64,000 nucleotides of DNA from Cryptomeria japonica (GCF_030272615.1 NC_081405.1:314982541-315046540); one strand, 5' to 3'; positions 48,116-60,168 are shown, counted from the stretch's first letter. Translations and numbers: made by a program. The notes: a model not told the origin generated them from the letters alone.

Positions 48116-49130
48116 CTAACAAGAGAGGTGGGGACCGGTGGCGACACCCAACCATCCACAGAATTTCTGATAAGAACTCACTCGATTCTGCACAGCCCAT
48201 GGACGTCCACCACCGCATTCTCCACCATTGATGGCTCTGATCGTGCCAGCAAATCCCCCGGTGGAAGTCATGGCATTGTGACAGTTGCTATTGATCATCC
48301 AAAACCAAAGTGAAGTCTTGAAAGCAACGTCTGGTTGTTGGGCAACCAAATCTGGATTATTCAGCAGCGGAAGTCCGAAATATTTTCCCGCTGCTCCGTA
48401 ATTGTCATTCCTATGAAACAAACAAACACCTCTGTTAGTGCTTATAATAAATATTAAGAATGTTTAGTGGTACTATAGATAGATAATGTTACCCGGTCAG
48501 CTGAAGAGGACCCCGCCCGTAGTATTGCTTTCCAGTCGCACAAGGATATTGTGTGGAAGACTGGCAATACGGGGCTTTTTTAGTCTCTTCCACATGGCAC
48601 AGATCTGTATAAAAAGCAGATTAGGGTTTCACTATTAGCAATCAATGATGTTTTTAGGGTTTCACTATACAAGTAGAGAGAATCAAATTAGTCATACTTC
48701 CGGTCTCGTGAGCGACATTAGCGAAGAAAGCAGCGAGCTCTCTTTTGCGAACTTCAAGACTTCCGGAGGTGCCAAAACCAGCGAAATTGCTGGCTTGAGC
48801 TGCGCTGGTAAAGCCACTGTATGTGTAGAAGTTGTTTCCCTTGCAAGAAGCAGCTATTCCAGATTTGATCCGGTTGAAGAAGTCTCGGGTGATAATGGAT
48901 TCAATAAATCCTGAGGGCGCAGCGACAGAAGGCGAAGGCGAAGGATTAGAAGTACATGGGCCTAGCTTACAACCCGACCCACAATAAGCTTGAGTGGTTC
49001 CGCAGTAGCCAAATTTGCTGCAGCACAGTCCTTTGGCACACCCACAATTCTGTGACGAGCTAAATTGTATCTCTCCTACAAATAGCAGAGTAGCTATCAT
49101 TAGAACTAAAATCTTTGCATAGGTCGCCAT
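48116..49130 (-). CDS. Class IV chitinase (GH19), copy B, three exons
   Basis: Model: exon 1 49130-48698 (433 bp), exon 2 48604-48493 (112 bp), exon 3 48410-48116 (295 bp). The total of 840 bp is exactly 280 codons including TAG. Both introns (93 and 82 bp) have GT-AG borders. The protein would be a secreted endochitinase of plant defence. It has a signal peptide of about 26 residues and a hevein-type domain with cysteines C29, C31, C36, C37, C43, C50, C54 and C59. A Pro/Ser hinge of about 14 residues follows, then GH19 with HETG (catalytic E142) and, after the splice, CHVEE with the second acid. [11 protein letters not shown] matches the family's second signature. The length is usual for class IV. 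Oddities: the substrate-site motif normally written TWNYNYG reads TGNDNYG, so an aromatic residue is replaced by Asp and Trp by Gly. The protein may be open but impaired. Expression is not shown. Confidence 0.85.
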
Positions 49131-49183
49131 GGCTGAAATCTTCTTTCAGTCTGTTTGATTTGCAAATTATGTGCAATGGGTGT

Positions 49184-49194
49184 GTTACTTATAG
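49184..49194 (-). promoter_or_regulatory. TATA-like box of chitinase copy B
   Basis: CTATAAGTAAC on the minus strand, at the same distance from the ATG as CTATAAATACC in copy A. The A-to-G change inside the core would be expected to weaken it. Confidence 0.5.
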
Positions 49195-51159
49195 GTCGAG
49201 AGCAAGCTTACTGTGGATGTTGTTTGATTTTGCATTATGTGTGCATTTAGCTAAAGTTGGTAGTGACAGACGTCAGATATTGGCTAAATCCTTTATCGTT
49301 TGCTCACATTGAGGCGGCTATTGTAATCAAATTTCATGGACACACAGAGATATTTAGGATTTACTATAGATTTCACCATGCGAAGCAAAGCCAGGGGTGA
49401 ATAATGTAATATGCTTGAGGTCAGATAGGGAGATATATGGGTATTAATGATTCCATAAGTACACTTATCTATTAGTTATTTCATCTACCTAGATAATTTA
49501 TAGTAACACTTGATAAGATGAAAGATAACCTATTGGAGAATGTATTAACATATAAAAGCTGATTGGAGAAATCTTATTCGAAGGAATTTTACTTTGGGGA
49601 TATTCATACTTTGTGCTAATCTTAAAAGTATAAATGTTAGAGAATGATAGTGAGTTGAATTTATTATTTTGTTGGGAATTTTAATTATTAATTTCTAGAT
49701 CAAATTAATTTTTTTGTTTTACTCAATCTAAATATAAAAATGACAAATAAATATTTATATTATTAATTTACATTTTTATTAGTTTCCATTATAGATTTGT
49801 TGATATAAGAATCCAATATTGAATTATTTAGATTATTTTTCCTCTTATCATATCTTTTGTTTTTGTTAAATACATTAGCTTGTATCTTACTACAAATGAC
49901 CTTATTAACATAACCGTTTCAGAACTCAACCTTAAAAAAGACTTTATATGATCATTTTTACATGATGTCATTATAAGTGTTTACATCTTACATGGCATGG
50001 CATTACTAAGCTTAAACAAGAAATTTATGTAGAAAATATTGCAAAGAAACTATGCATCTCATTGTTCTTTATCTTATGTACTTACTTGCATATCTAATTA
50101 TATAATCTATTGGATTAATAAATTATATTATTTTTGAATATGTATTGGATGCATCTTTCTATTATTTACATGATATTATCATTGATATTTGTTGCATTCC
50201 CGTTGTGATTAATGAAATTTAATCACTTTTCTTTATATATGCAGTAAATTGGGGTAAATCATACAACCTCTTGATATTTTTTCCATTTGATTCTAGTGAT
50301 ACATTTATAAGATTATGATTATTTTATCATAACTAATAAACTATCCTTACCAAAATTTACATATACAATATGTTTCCAAATAATGATGTGAAATGTCTAT
50401 AGAGTGCGTTCTAGTTTCATGTAGTTGGACTTGTGATGCATGTTATTTTATTACTTAAAATCCTTTTAAATTTTAACTTAATTGGATCTTTACCAATATT
50501 CATAATAAGTGAATTGTCTTAATCTTCCCCTCTTTACATTTATTATTTTTTTGATAAGGCCTTTTTTTAGGCAATTTCTAGTTAGAGCATATTTTGAAAA
50601 TGGGGTAGGTGATACTCATTATGTGTTCTTTTTTATTTTGTGGTTCTTAGATACAAAACACATAATTTATAAAGCTCCAAAATAATCTAATATGATTTTA
50701 GTAGATTCATATTTTTTTGAAGATTTGAAAAATAATTAATTTCTATGCTAATTACTTATTTGAATTTTTCATGCATCTAACTAACTAATTGACATGCAAA
50801 TCAAATTATAGAAAAAACATAATAATAAAAATGATACACCCATATTATTTTCCCCTTATCTTAAACCTAATTTGATTAAAATACATTTTATACATTAACT
50901 AATCCACAAATAACATAATTTTACATGAATTTAGCTTGTAACATCATCCTAGCCTACTTTGATCATTACTCATTCTTAAAGATTGATCTTCCTCTTTATA
51001 TATCTTTGTCGCTGTCCTATATTAAATTAATGGATGAAGACTTGCCCCATATCAATTTTATCGTTACAAATCTAATGGATGAAGAAATTTTAACTCAAAA
51101 TTTTACATCTAACAACAATGAGTTGAGATAATGCACACCTGTATTTTCAAACGATGAAA
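49195..51159. other. Spacer between chitinase and relic, copy B
   Basis: AT-rich, collinear with copy A, no gene seen. An extra stretch near 50195-50245 (TTGCATTCCCGTTGTGATTA) is absent from copy A. Confidence 0.5.
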
Positions 51160-51383
51160 TTAGTTTTGAGATAATGGATTGAATGGATCCGGAAGGGGTA
51201 GGGACAGAAGGCGAAGGCGTGTAAGCTTAGAAGTACATGGGCCCTGCTGACAACAAGCTTGCGTTGTTCCGCAGTAGCAAACCTCAATTGTATATCTCCT
51301 ACAAATATCAACTTAACTATCACTAACACTAAAATCCATGTATATGTAGCTATCAATGTCAATGTCTGAGCATTCAAATTCAC
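51160..51383 (-). pseudogene. Truncated chitinase exon-1 relic, copy B
   Basis: The signal-peptide part (ATYTWILVLVIVKLIFVGDI) is joined by the same deletion as in copy A to the hinge and IESII region. No exon 2 or 3 follows. An 11-codon extension upstream of the gene's start position (MNLNAQTLTLI) is shared with copy A. Confidence 0.8.
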
Positions 51384-51530
51384 GGGTTGTGATGAGCAGA
51401 AATTTCCTAAATGACAAGTGACGAACCATTGACGAAATGAAAGGCGCCACTCAAGTTACGTCTATAAAATTCATCGCATGCCTAGTTGTAATAGTTAAAA
51501 TTGCTTACCTATGTTTTATACTATTTGTGT

Positions 51531-51549
51531 TTATATATATATATATATA
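51531..51549. repeat. (TA)n microsatellite
   Basis: An uninterrupted TA run; it is not present at the matching place in copy A. Confidence 0.8.
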
Positions 51550-51731
51550 AAAGTAGTATATATTAGATATGTTTTGTTTGAAGTTGTAAAGTTAAAGTAA
51601 TTAGGTTTTTAATTAAGAAGAATGAGAGTCAAACGATTTAAATAAATTTTCAAAGATGTTTTTATGTTTCATGTTTCTTTAATAAAATTTAAAATTTAGA
51701 ATAATTTCAGTTGATAATAATAAGTACAACT

Positions 51732-51916
51732 TGAGCTGGCCTAGTGGTGGAGAATTTGTCCTTTTTTAAGAGAGGTCACAAGTTTAAATCCCACAAAGGG
51801 GTAAGGCATGTATGACTCATTTGTAGTGCAGTTAGGTTCCTCCCACAAAGAGTATGAGGTAGTCCCATAAGGCTCTATAAAAGACACTTTGTACTTTAGT
51901 TTTACTTTTACTTTTA
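51732..51916 (+). mobile_element. tRNA-derived SINE
   Basis: About 185 bp present in copy B but absent from copy A (site near 37972). It has an RNA polymerase III A box (GAGCTGGCCTAGTGGTGG, 51733-51750) and a B box (GGTCACAAGTTTAAATCCC, 51774-51792). It ends in TTTAGTTTTACTTTTACTTT. A target duplication is not clear by eye. SINEs use the enzymes of LINEs to move. Confidence 0.75.
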
Positions 51917-51989
51917 TCTCACAAGTTACAATTCAAATATACATGTTACATTTAGGACCACACACATTACGTATAGATAAAGTTTGTAT

Positions 51990-52795
51990 GAACAAAGATG
52001 AAGCAAAGCAAAATATAAAATTTGTATATAGATGTTTGAGATGTTTTTCATCTAATGAAATTTTCATATTTGGATGAAACAATTTTGAACATATTTAGCT
52101 CCATTCTCTCTACTCAAAATCAAGATAACTATCATAATCTAATACATTTCATATTGTAATTAACATAGGACTTAATTCCAACCTTTTTTTTTCCCTAATC
52201 ATAGTTTGATCATCATAAGTGAAAATTATTATTTTTAATTAATTCCTTTATATTAGGTAATATGTGTAACTATTTTAGTTATCTATTACATTTTTGTGAG
52301 CTTAGCTTTCCTACATCGCTTTAAAATTTCTACAAGGTTTGTATTTCAATCATCTTATATTTATAGCTAATTGTATTGCCTTTCTTTTAAATCTAATTAC
52401 AATTTTGATTTACCCTTTATTTCTCAATATAAATTTATCTAGACAAGGTTTAATCCTTTATGTGCTCTCTTTTGATCCAACCACCCATATTTATAAATTG
52501 AATTAATATAGCTATTTAGCTTATGCAATTTTAGCATTCCCTATTTTTGAATTCATGCCTCTATTATACATTGTAATATTTTAAAGAGTAATTTATTATA
52601 ATTGATCCATTGTACTTGATAAATTCATGGCATTGTATAACTTTGGATGCAGATATATTATTTATGGAGTTGGTGTTTCATTATGTTAAAGTGAAAATTC
52701 TCTTAACACTCTTGTAGAAAATCTCTAAACTAATATATTATACATAACTTGCAAGAAAATTTGGTGAGGTACATCTACGATGCAATATTGCATAA
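51990..52795. other. Segment present only in copy B
   Basis: About 800 bp between GAACAAAGATGAA and TAGA(T)ATAGAAATTTTGG has no match in copy A. AT-rich, no ORF of note, no terminal repeats found. It is either an insertion here or a deletion in A. Confidence 0.5.
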
Positions 52796-53325
52796 ATGAT
52801 TATTAGATATAGAAATTTTGGTTTCCAATTCCTTTTGTTAAAATTGCTACTCAATCTATAGAGGTGAAAATAAAGAGTCGGGAAATCAAAAAATACAAAG
52901 AGAAAAAGGTACCAGGATAAGCACAAACTTAAAGTTTACAAAATTGTACAAGGAGTAATAATTTTGATTACAGATTTTTTTAAAAATGTCAAATTAAAAA
53001 GAGAGACAAGAGATGGAAGAATGTAATGATGAATTGAAGTGTGAAGATGAGTGGGAGATTGAAGAAAGGAATAGACAAAGGAAAACACTGACATGCAAGA
53101 AATGTAAAGAGGCATGTGGAAGAATAAAAAAGACAAATAATAAAAAAAAAGAACACCAAAGGTAGGCGTCAAGACAAAGAGTACATCAGTTAGGATTGAG
53201 TGTAAGTGCAAGATAGAGGAGAAGGTTACCTAGGTATGAAAAGTATGCAAGAAAGAGGGATTGCTTATTGTGAGAAACAATCATCTACCCAATGGAAATA
53301 ATGAAGTTGAAGGTGCAAATAAAGA

Positions 53326-54186
53326 AATACAAGGGAGGTGGCTTATTGGTAGAAATATGGATAGGAATGCATGATTTTGAATTTTAGATGGACAAAGATG
53401 AGAGTGTATAGGTGTTGTTTGAAACTTGAAAAATGTTGTCATTGATGTCAAATTTGTATGGGGAGAATGTTTGGAAAATGTTGTTAGTGATTTGTAGTGT
53501 TGTCATTGATGTCAAACTTGTTGTTTTAGATGGAATCTACTCTAGATATGGTCTTATACTAATGGAAGATTCTTTGTTTTGTGTTGTTGTTGAGTTTTAT
53601 GCAAGGTTATTTGTTCGGTGTTGTTCTTGAATTTCATGTAGGTTTCTTTATCTAGTGTTGTTTTTTTTTACTACAGAAATTGGTGTTTAGTAATGTATAT
53701 ATTCAAATGTTTATATAGTTCTTGGTGAATATGTATGAAGTGTCTCTAAAAATTTATATTTGTAACATGTTCAATATGCAATAAGTAGTATTTAATGTCC
53801 AAATGAAAGAATGATTTATATTCCTACAAATTGGGAAGTATATAGTGTGTGGATTTGGATAAAATTTTATCGTTCTATGACTGGTGTACTATCAAGTTTA
53901 TAGGTCCTCTGATTGCTCAAATGATGAGATTAGTCATTGATGCTTTTTAACAGTAAGGGGTCTATCAAACTCACCTGAAAATATGCTTGGTGGCTTCTCG
54001 AAATGTGAATTCAAGTGTTGTAGTTTTTAGGACATGTTTATTTTGTTCGTGTAGTATTCCAGTTTAATTTTGTAGTGGTATTTCTATTCTACAAGTGAGT
54101 TATGTTGGTACATTATTGGTATGTTCAGTTGTGTTATGTTTTCAACATGCCTGGTTGGATTATCTTGTTTGGACCATATTTTTTTA
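53326..54186. other. Spacer after copy B
   Basis: No gene is seen. AATGTTGTCATTGATGTCAAA appears twice with changes (about 53430 and 53500). Confidence 0.4.
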
Positions 54187-55006
54187 TGCAACCATAATGG
54201 GTAAAAAACCCTCAAAAGAGTCAACTGACTTATGGAGCGAGAGAGACACAACAAAAGCAACAAGAAAAAATAAAAAATACATAAACCAATCATATTAAAG
54301 CCATAGAATTTTCGGAAATGCTCCGAAAAAAATTATATTATCATCCATGAACATCAGTTAATTAACTAATTACATGCAGGCTTCAAGCTAGATACAATCC
54401 AACTGGAACTCTAAGAACCAACTGAATCACAACATGCAAATGTTAATCCTTATTCTTAGTTCTACTTCCTCTCTCCCTACGAATAATTACCTAACAACAT
54501 ATTTATACCCACCCAAACACATCCAGGTCGATCTCAAAAGATTACATTAACCAATGCAGGAAAATGAAACGTGTAATTAGGTCGGCCCTAAGAATTAGAT
54601 AAATCTTTCCAGAAAATAACAACCAGGTGATGCGGTTCAGCAGGAAGATTGGCCACATGCCAAAGAACATTGGACATGACCCAAAATGAATCCACATGCC
54701 AAGAATCCCACCGATAATGAAAGAAAACCAACCGGTAAGCAAAGAACTATCCCGGGAACCCAGAAACAGCCAACTAGAAATGATAACAGACTGGAAAAGA
54801 AGCAAATAGAAACTATAAATATGGAATCAACCACATGAAACTGCCAGGAAACTACAAACAAGATCTACCACGAAGAATAAGCAACTACTGGTGCCAACCA
54901 ACAAGAACACAAAAAATTGCACAAAGAACAAAACAAGAACAAAATAGAAAGGAAATATTTTTTGTTGATGAAAGATTGCCCATCAAGCAGGGATGCTCCT
55001 GCATCA
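54187..55006 (-). mobile_element. Gypsy-type LTR family 2, minus copy
   Basis: 820 bp. On the minus strand it starts TGATGCAGGAGCATCCC and ends TTATGGTTGCA. It matches 58088-58886 in inverted orientation (shared CTTGGCATGTGGATTCATTT and GTTAGGTAAT stretches). No primer-binding site follows it, so it is a 3' LTR or solo LTR. Confidence 0.6.
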
Positions 55007-55019
55007 GACAACCTAGGTA

Positions 55020-57170
55020 GGAAAATAAGTTGCATGAGAGCAACTCATGAACCTCTTAAAGGATTCCGAAAGAAGATCCCATGCTCATTTTTTATCCAAA
55101 CATCTTCCTTATCTACCAACCTCTGTTTTAGTTCTTCTAGTGCCTCAACTGGCTTCTCTAACCTCTGACTCCCTTTCTTTTTCTTTCTTTGGTTCAGATC
55201 AGCACATTCTCCCTATGTATTGCCTTCCTTCTTCTGGAACTCGGGATTTCTTCTCTTACAAGACTTCATCTAGTTTGTCACCATGAGATCTTTGTCGACC
55301 AGTTCCAGCTATCTATCAGACTTATCTATGCGATCCTTCTGCAAACTCATATCACCCTCTGTTATAACCTCTCCAACTGTTTTTATTAGAATATATTCAA
55401 ATCATCTGGTATAACATCTACAACTAGTTCTATCAGATCTTTCTTCAAATCCTTTGGTATAACTTTTATGATAGGTTCTATCAATCCTTCTAGTATAGCC
55501 CCTATCACTGATTTCTCAGTAGTGCAACTTCTCTCAAGACTCAGTTTCTTCACTTGCTTCTCCTTCTCCTTTAAATAAATAAATGCAAAATTTTGCCCAT
55601 CCTTTTCAATAGCAAGCGGGTTTTTTCTGTAGTCATAAATAGCTCCTCTATCATACTGCCAAGGTTTTTTGAACAAGACATGACAAACATTAATTGACAC
55701 AATATCACATAAAACTTCATCTCTGAAAGGCCCAATATTGAAACTCACCAAATACTACTCCTTTATCTCTATCTTGTGATCATCTTGTAACCAACTCACC
55801 TCATAATGACAAGGATGCCTAAGCCTCTTTAACCCAAACTTCACAACCATCTCCTTAGATACTAAATTGTTAGTACTTCCACTATCTACAATGACCTTGC
55901 CACACTTACCACCTAATTTATGCATAGTCTGGAAAAGACTCTTCCTCTAAGTAGATCTGATATCCTTTCTTTTGAACATAAGGGATTCTCCTTGCTATGG
56001 TGCACAGTCAGATCCGGTACCATCTGGGTATTATCTTGATACATAACTTCTTGCCATCCCTTGCTTAAATTCATAAGATCTATGTCTGGTTACTCCACAC
56101 TTGAAGCATTTGCCAGGAAATTCTCTACCAGTACTACTACCACCTTTCCTCAATGTCCTCTGCTCTAGTCCTTTACTCTTCTTAGGTTTTGACTCCTCTT
56201 CTTTATCCAGTTTCTTCATACTATCACTCATCTTGAATTTCTCCTTTCCCTTATTTTGTTGTCTTCTCCTCACCTTCTCTTCAACCTTCAAAGCATATTG
56301 GTAATATTCTTAAATTATGGAAACTTTCAACATACTCATCTCATCGTGAATGTTAAAAGCAAGTCCATTAATGTACCTGACCACCTTTTCTATGTCCATC
56401 TCTTTATGTCTAGATATAATCACCACCTTGTAGAATTCCTTGGTATATTCCTTCACAGTCATGTTTCTCTATTTCAATTTCTAGAACTTCTTAAAACATT
56501 CCAATTCATAGTCTCCTGACATGAACTTGGCCTTCAATCTTGCAATGATCTGTCTCCATCGGGTGATCTTCAATTCACTTTTCTCCACTCTATCTTCTTG
56601 CAATTCCTTCCACGACAAGGAATCATTACCTTTCAAGTTGTTATGTGCCAACCGGACTCTCTACGGGTCCTTGACATCCTAAAACTCAAAGTAGTCCTCT
56701 AGCTCTCCAATCCTATCAATCAAATCCTTTGGCTTCAGCATTCTAAAAAAGTTAGAAACCTCAACTTTATGCACTTTAATTTCTTGTGCCACTACTCTTA
56801 GGAATCTTTCCTCTCTATCATCTTCCAATCCTTCAACTTCCTCAAGCTCTTCACCGATTTCCTCATATTCAACCTCAGAATCAGGATTTCTTGGAAAACC
56901 AATGAAAGCATTCCTGATTCCGTCCCTTACTTCATTCTTAAAGTCTTCCATCATCTATTCTACCCTCCAGGGTATTTTTCTCCTTGGCGACATCTCTTCT
57001 TTCACTCCAGTGGACTACCTTAATTCGATGATCTGACTACCGGTTTCATTTTCCTCCCCTTGGCGATCTATTGAACACACGTGCAGCCTACCTCCAATCA
57101 ACGGTCTATCCACCGCAAGGAGTGCCTCAATGTCTGCAAATGATTCTTTGACTAGCTCATCCATAGCCAT
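55020..57170 (-). pseudogene. Ty3/gypsy gag-protease remnant
   Basis: Minus strand from about 57170: a decayed leader, then Gag (56954-56679 and broken frames to 56290, with acidic EEIGEELEEVEGLEDD and a retrotransposon-gag core). A basic linker follows with a zinc knuckle missing its last cysteine (CFKCGVTRHRSYEF, about 56110-56069). The aspartic protease motif IVDSGSTNNLVSKEMV lies near 55897-55850, then a linker to 55386. Stops and frameshifts are frequent. The sequence ends just where reverse transcriptase should begin, and no RT, RNase H or integrase motif is seen. 55385-55020 holds a basic, broken frame of unknown origin. Confidence 0.7.
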
Positions 57171-57183
57171 CTCTGATATGATT

Positions 57184-58087
57184 TGACGCAGTCAAGGGAG
57201 GGAGATCCAATGAAGGATAGTCCAAGCTTACATCTTAACACATAAATTATGTACAACATACCGGTAATTGGTAACAAGATGCTAGAAACTATAGAAAGAA
57301 CAACTGGTAACATAACAAAACACATAACCGATAAATAACCTGAATAAATCTGATTGCAGTTTGGAAGATTACACATGCCACATGTTGGAGTGCATTCCAA
57401 GATACAAACAATGCTTACAATGCAATTATAAGATCCTCAAATCATCCTCATATTAAATCGGCTTCAAAGAATGGTCTTTTGGTTCTACCCTAACCCGGAC
57501 CTTAGCTTTCCGACCTCAATCCAACCGGATCAGAATCCCATCAGACCTTCATCTTCACTCGATCTCAAGAAACTCTGTCTTTGATCTTCTGACTTCTATC
57601 TATCCAAATTATTTGCAAACCTCTATATATACAACCACAAATATTTACAGCTTAATCAAGTCAGCCCAAAGACCAATCGATTCATGAAACGTTAAACAGT
57701 AACATGTCAGCTCAAATTACTAAGAACAACTCCAAAGCATAAATCGATACATGGTCCTTTAGAAATAACGGGCAATGCCCAAAGAAACATCTCCATCGAT
57801 GCACAAGTCATAGAAATCAATTGCAACCCAAAATCATCTTCGCTCAACACACTGCCAGAATAATTGGTAAGAACATATCAATGAAACTGGGCCAATACCG
57901 GAATCCACATCTCACCTGAAATAAAGCCAAAAGATATGAAACTTGAAAACAACAAGGATCGTGAACACAAGGGAATAAACCCAAAACCATGTCCCTAAAC
58001 ACTTAAAAATGAAGAAATGCCACGCTCTCAAGCAATTCAACTAAAAACTGCCAAACCAGTAAGAACTAGACCAATACTCCTGCATCA
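57184..58087 (-). mobile_element. Gypsy LTR family 1, minus copy (5' LTR of the gag remnant)
   Basis: 904 bp. On the minus strand it starts TGATGCAGGAGTATTGG and ends CTTGACTGCGTCA. CATATCAGAGATGG, a worn tRNA-Met primer-binding site, follows at once (about 57168-57181), then the gag leader. A TATATATAGAGG promoter motif lies at about 57625-57636. It is homologous to 59249-60168 in inverted orientation. Confidence 0.65.
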
Positions 58088-58886
58088 GAATGGGTAATCT
58101 TGCATCAACCAAAAATATTTCCTTTCAATTTTGTTCTTTTTTTGTTCTTTGTGCAGTTTTCTATGTTCTTGCCGATTGGCACCGGTAGTTGCTTGTTCTT
58201 CATGCCAGATCTTGTTTGTGGTTTCTTGGTAGTTTGATGTGGTTGATTCTATATTTTTTGTTCATTTGGGTTCTTTTTTAGTTAGTTATCCCTTCTAGTT
58301 GGCTATTTTTTGGTTCTCAGGATAGTTCTTGTGCTTACCGGTTGGTTTTCCTTTATTATTAACGCAATTCTTGGCATGTGGATTCATTTTGGGTCTTGTC
58401 TGATTCTGTTTGGTGTGTGGCTGACCTTCTTGTTGAACTGCATCAGTTGGTTATTATTTTTTGGAAAGATTTATCTAATTCTTAGGGCTGACCTAAATAC
58501 ACATTTCATTTTCTTGCATTGGTGAACGTAATCTTTTGAGGCTGACCCGGATGTGTTCGGACATGTATAAGTATGTTGTTAGGTAATGATTTTTAGGGGC
58601 AGAGGAAGTAGAACTGAGAATAAGGATTAAGATTCGCATGTTGTGATTCAATTGATTGTTAGTGTTCTGGTTGCATTGTATCTGGCTTGAAGCATGCATG
58701 TAACCAGTTAATTACAAGGTGTTCTTAGATGATAATGTAATGATTTCCTGAGGATTCTAAGAAATTATATTGCTTTAATATGATTTGTTTATGTGAATTT
58801 CTTATGTTGTATTACTGCTTTCATTGTGTCTGTCTTGCTGCATAAGATGGTTGACTCTTTTGAGGGTTTTATCGATTATGGTTGCA
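58088..58886 (+). mobile_element. Gypsy LTR family 2, plus copy
   Basis: Inverted match of 54187-55006. It starts exactly where the minus-strand LTR of family 1 begins, lacking its own first 20-25 bases, and ends TTATGGTTGCA. Confidence 0.6.
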
Positions 58887-58891
58887 TCAAA

Positions 58892-58902
58892 TGGTATCAA
58901 AG
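58892..58902 (+). other. Primer-binding site after the family-2 LTR
   Basis: TGGTATCAAAG, one mismatch from TGGTATCAGAG, five bases beyond the LTR end. It marks 58088-58886 as a 5' LTR of a plus-strand element. Only a leader of about 350 bp (58903-59248) is left of that element. Confidence 0.6.
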
Positions 58903-59248
58903 TTGGTTGGTGAACCTATTGTTGGAGAGAGTGTTGCTTGTGCACCGGTTGGTTTGAGATAAGATTGAAGTAACTTGTGGAATTGTTTAGAGTGTTGAAC
59001 ATGAGGTACATAAAGGTTTGCAGGTAGACCACGGATCCTAGAGCTTGAGCTTGAGGTAGTTAGTGGGTGGAGATTTGAGTAGATCGCCAATTGAGGTAGG
59101 TCACAGTTTGGACCGGAAGACCACCATGGAGAGACAACTAAAAGCTATAGTTAGATCGCTGAACCCCAAGGCAGTTGCAAGTACATGCTGATCGATCTAT
59201 GAACTAGATAAAGTGATGAGACTCACTTTTCAATTAACCCTAAGAGTC

Positions 59249-60168
59249 TGATGTAGAAGCACCGATCTAGTTCTTACTGATTAGGTAGTTTTCAGTGGAA
59301 TTGCTTGAGAGCATGGAATTTCTTCATGTTTGATTGTTTAGTGGCATGGTTTTGGATTTATTCTCTTGTGTTCATAATCATTATCATATTAAATTTTCAT
59401 AGCATTTGGCTTTGTTTCCGATGAGATGTGGATTCCGGTATTGGCTCGGTTGATATGTTCTTACCAGTAATTCTGGCACTATGTTGAGCAAAGATGATTT
59501 CGGGTTGCGGTTAATTTTTGTGAATTGAGGATTATTGGAGATGTTTCTTTAGGCCTTATTTGGTATTTCCGGAGGTCCGTGCATCTATTTTTTGTTTGGA
59601 GTTGTTCTTAGTAATTTGGGCCGACATGTTATTGTTGCACATTTCATGAACCAGTTGCACATTTCATGAACCGGTTGATCTTTAGGCCGACTTGATTAAG
59701 TTGTAATAATTTGTGGGTGGTATATATATGGAGGTTTGCAAGTCATTTGGATAGATAGAAGTCAGAAGATCAAAGAGAGAGTTTAGAGATCAAGCATAGA
59801 TGTAGGTCTGGCAGTATTCTGATCCGGTTGGATTGATGTTGAAAGGCTGAGGTCCGAGTTGTGGTAGAACTGGTAGACCATTCGTGAAAGATGATTTAAT
59901 ATGAGGATGATCTATAGATCTTGTAATTGCATTGTAAGCATTTTTTGTATCCTAAACTATGATCCAGCATATGGCATGTTTAATCATTCAAACTATAATA
60001 ATATTTATTCGAGTTATTTACCGATTATATATTCTATTATATTACTAGTTGTTCTTTCTATAGTTTCTAGCATCTTGTTATCAGTTACCAGTATGTTATG
60101 CATGATTTATGTATTAATTTGCAAGGTTGAGCTATCCTTCATTGGATCTCCCTCCCTTGATAGTGTTA
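59249..60168 (+). mobile_element. Gypsy LTR family 1, plus copy
   Basis: It starts TGATGTAGAAGCACCG and runs collinear (inverted) with 57184-58087, including GATGTGGATTCCGGTATTGG and TATATATATGGAGG, to CTCCCTCCCTTGATAG. No primer-binding site follows. A short tandem doubling (GCACATTTCATGAACC) at 59637-59668 is unique to this copy. Confidence 0.6.

Larger units (their letters stand above)
42166..53325. repeat. Segmental duplication, copy B
   Basis: Collinear with 22940-38600. It starts only 7 bp after the plus-strand LTR ends and finishes near the CCCAATGGAAATAA motif. It lacks the 5.5-kb copia element and carries extra segments at about 51732-51916 (SINE) and about 51990-52795. Confidence 0.9.

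Noticed and set aside
54187-58087. A single complete gypsy element with 54187-55006 and 57184-58087 as its two LTRs
   Set aside because: Both begin TGATGCAGGAG, but the rest of the sequences is unrelated, so they belong to different families.
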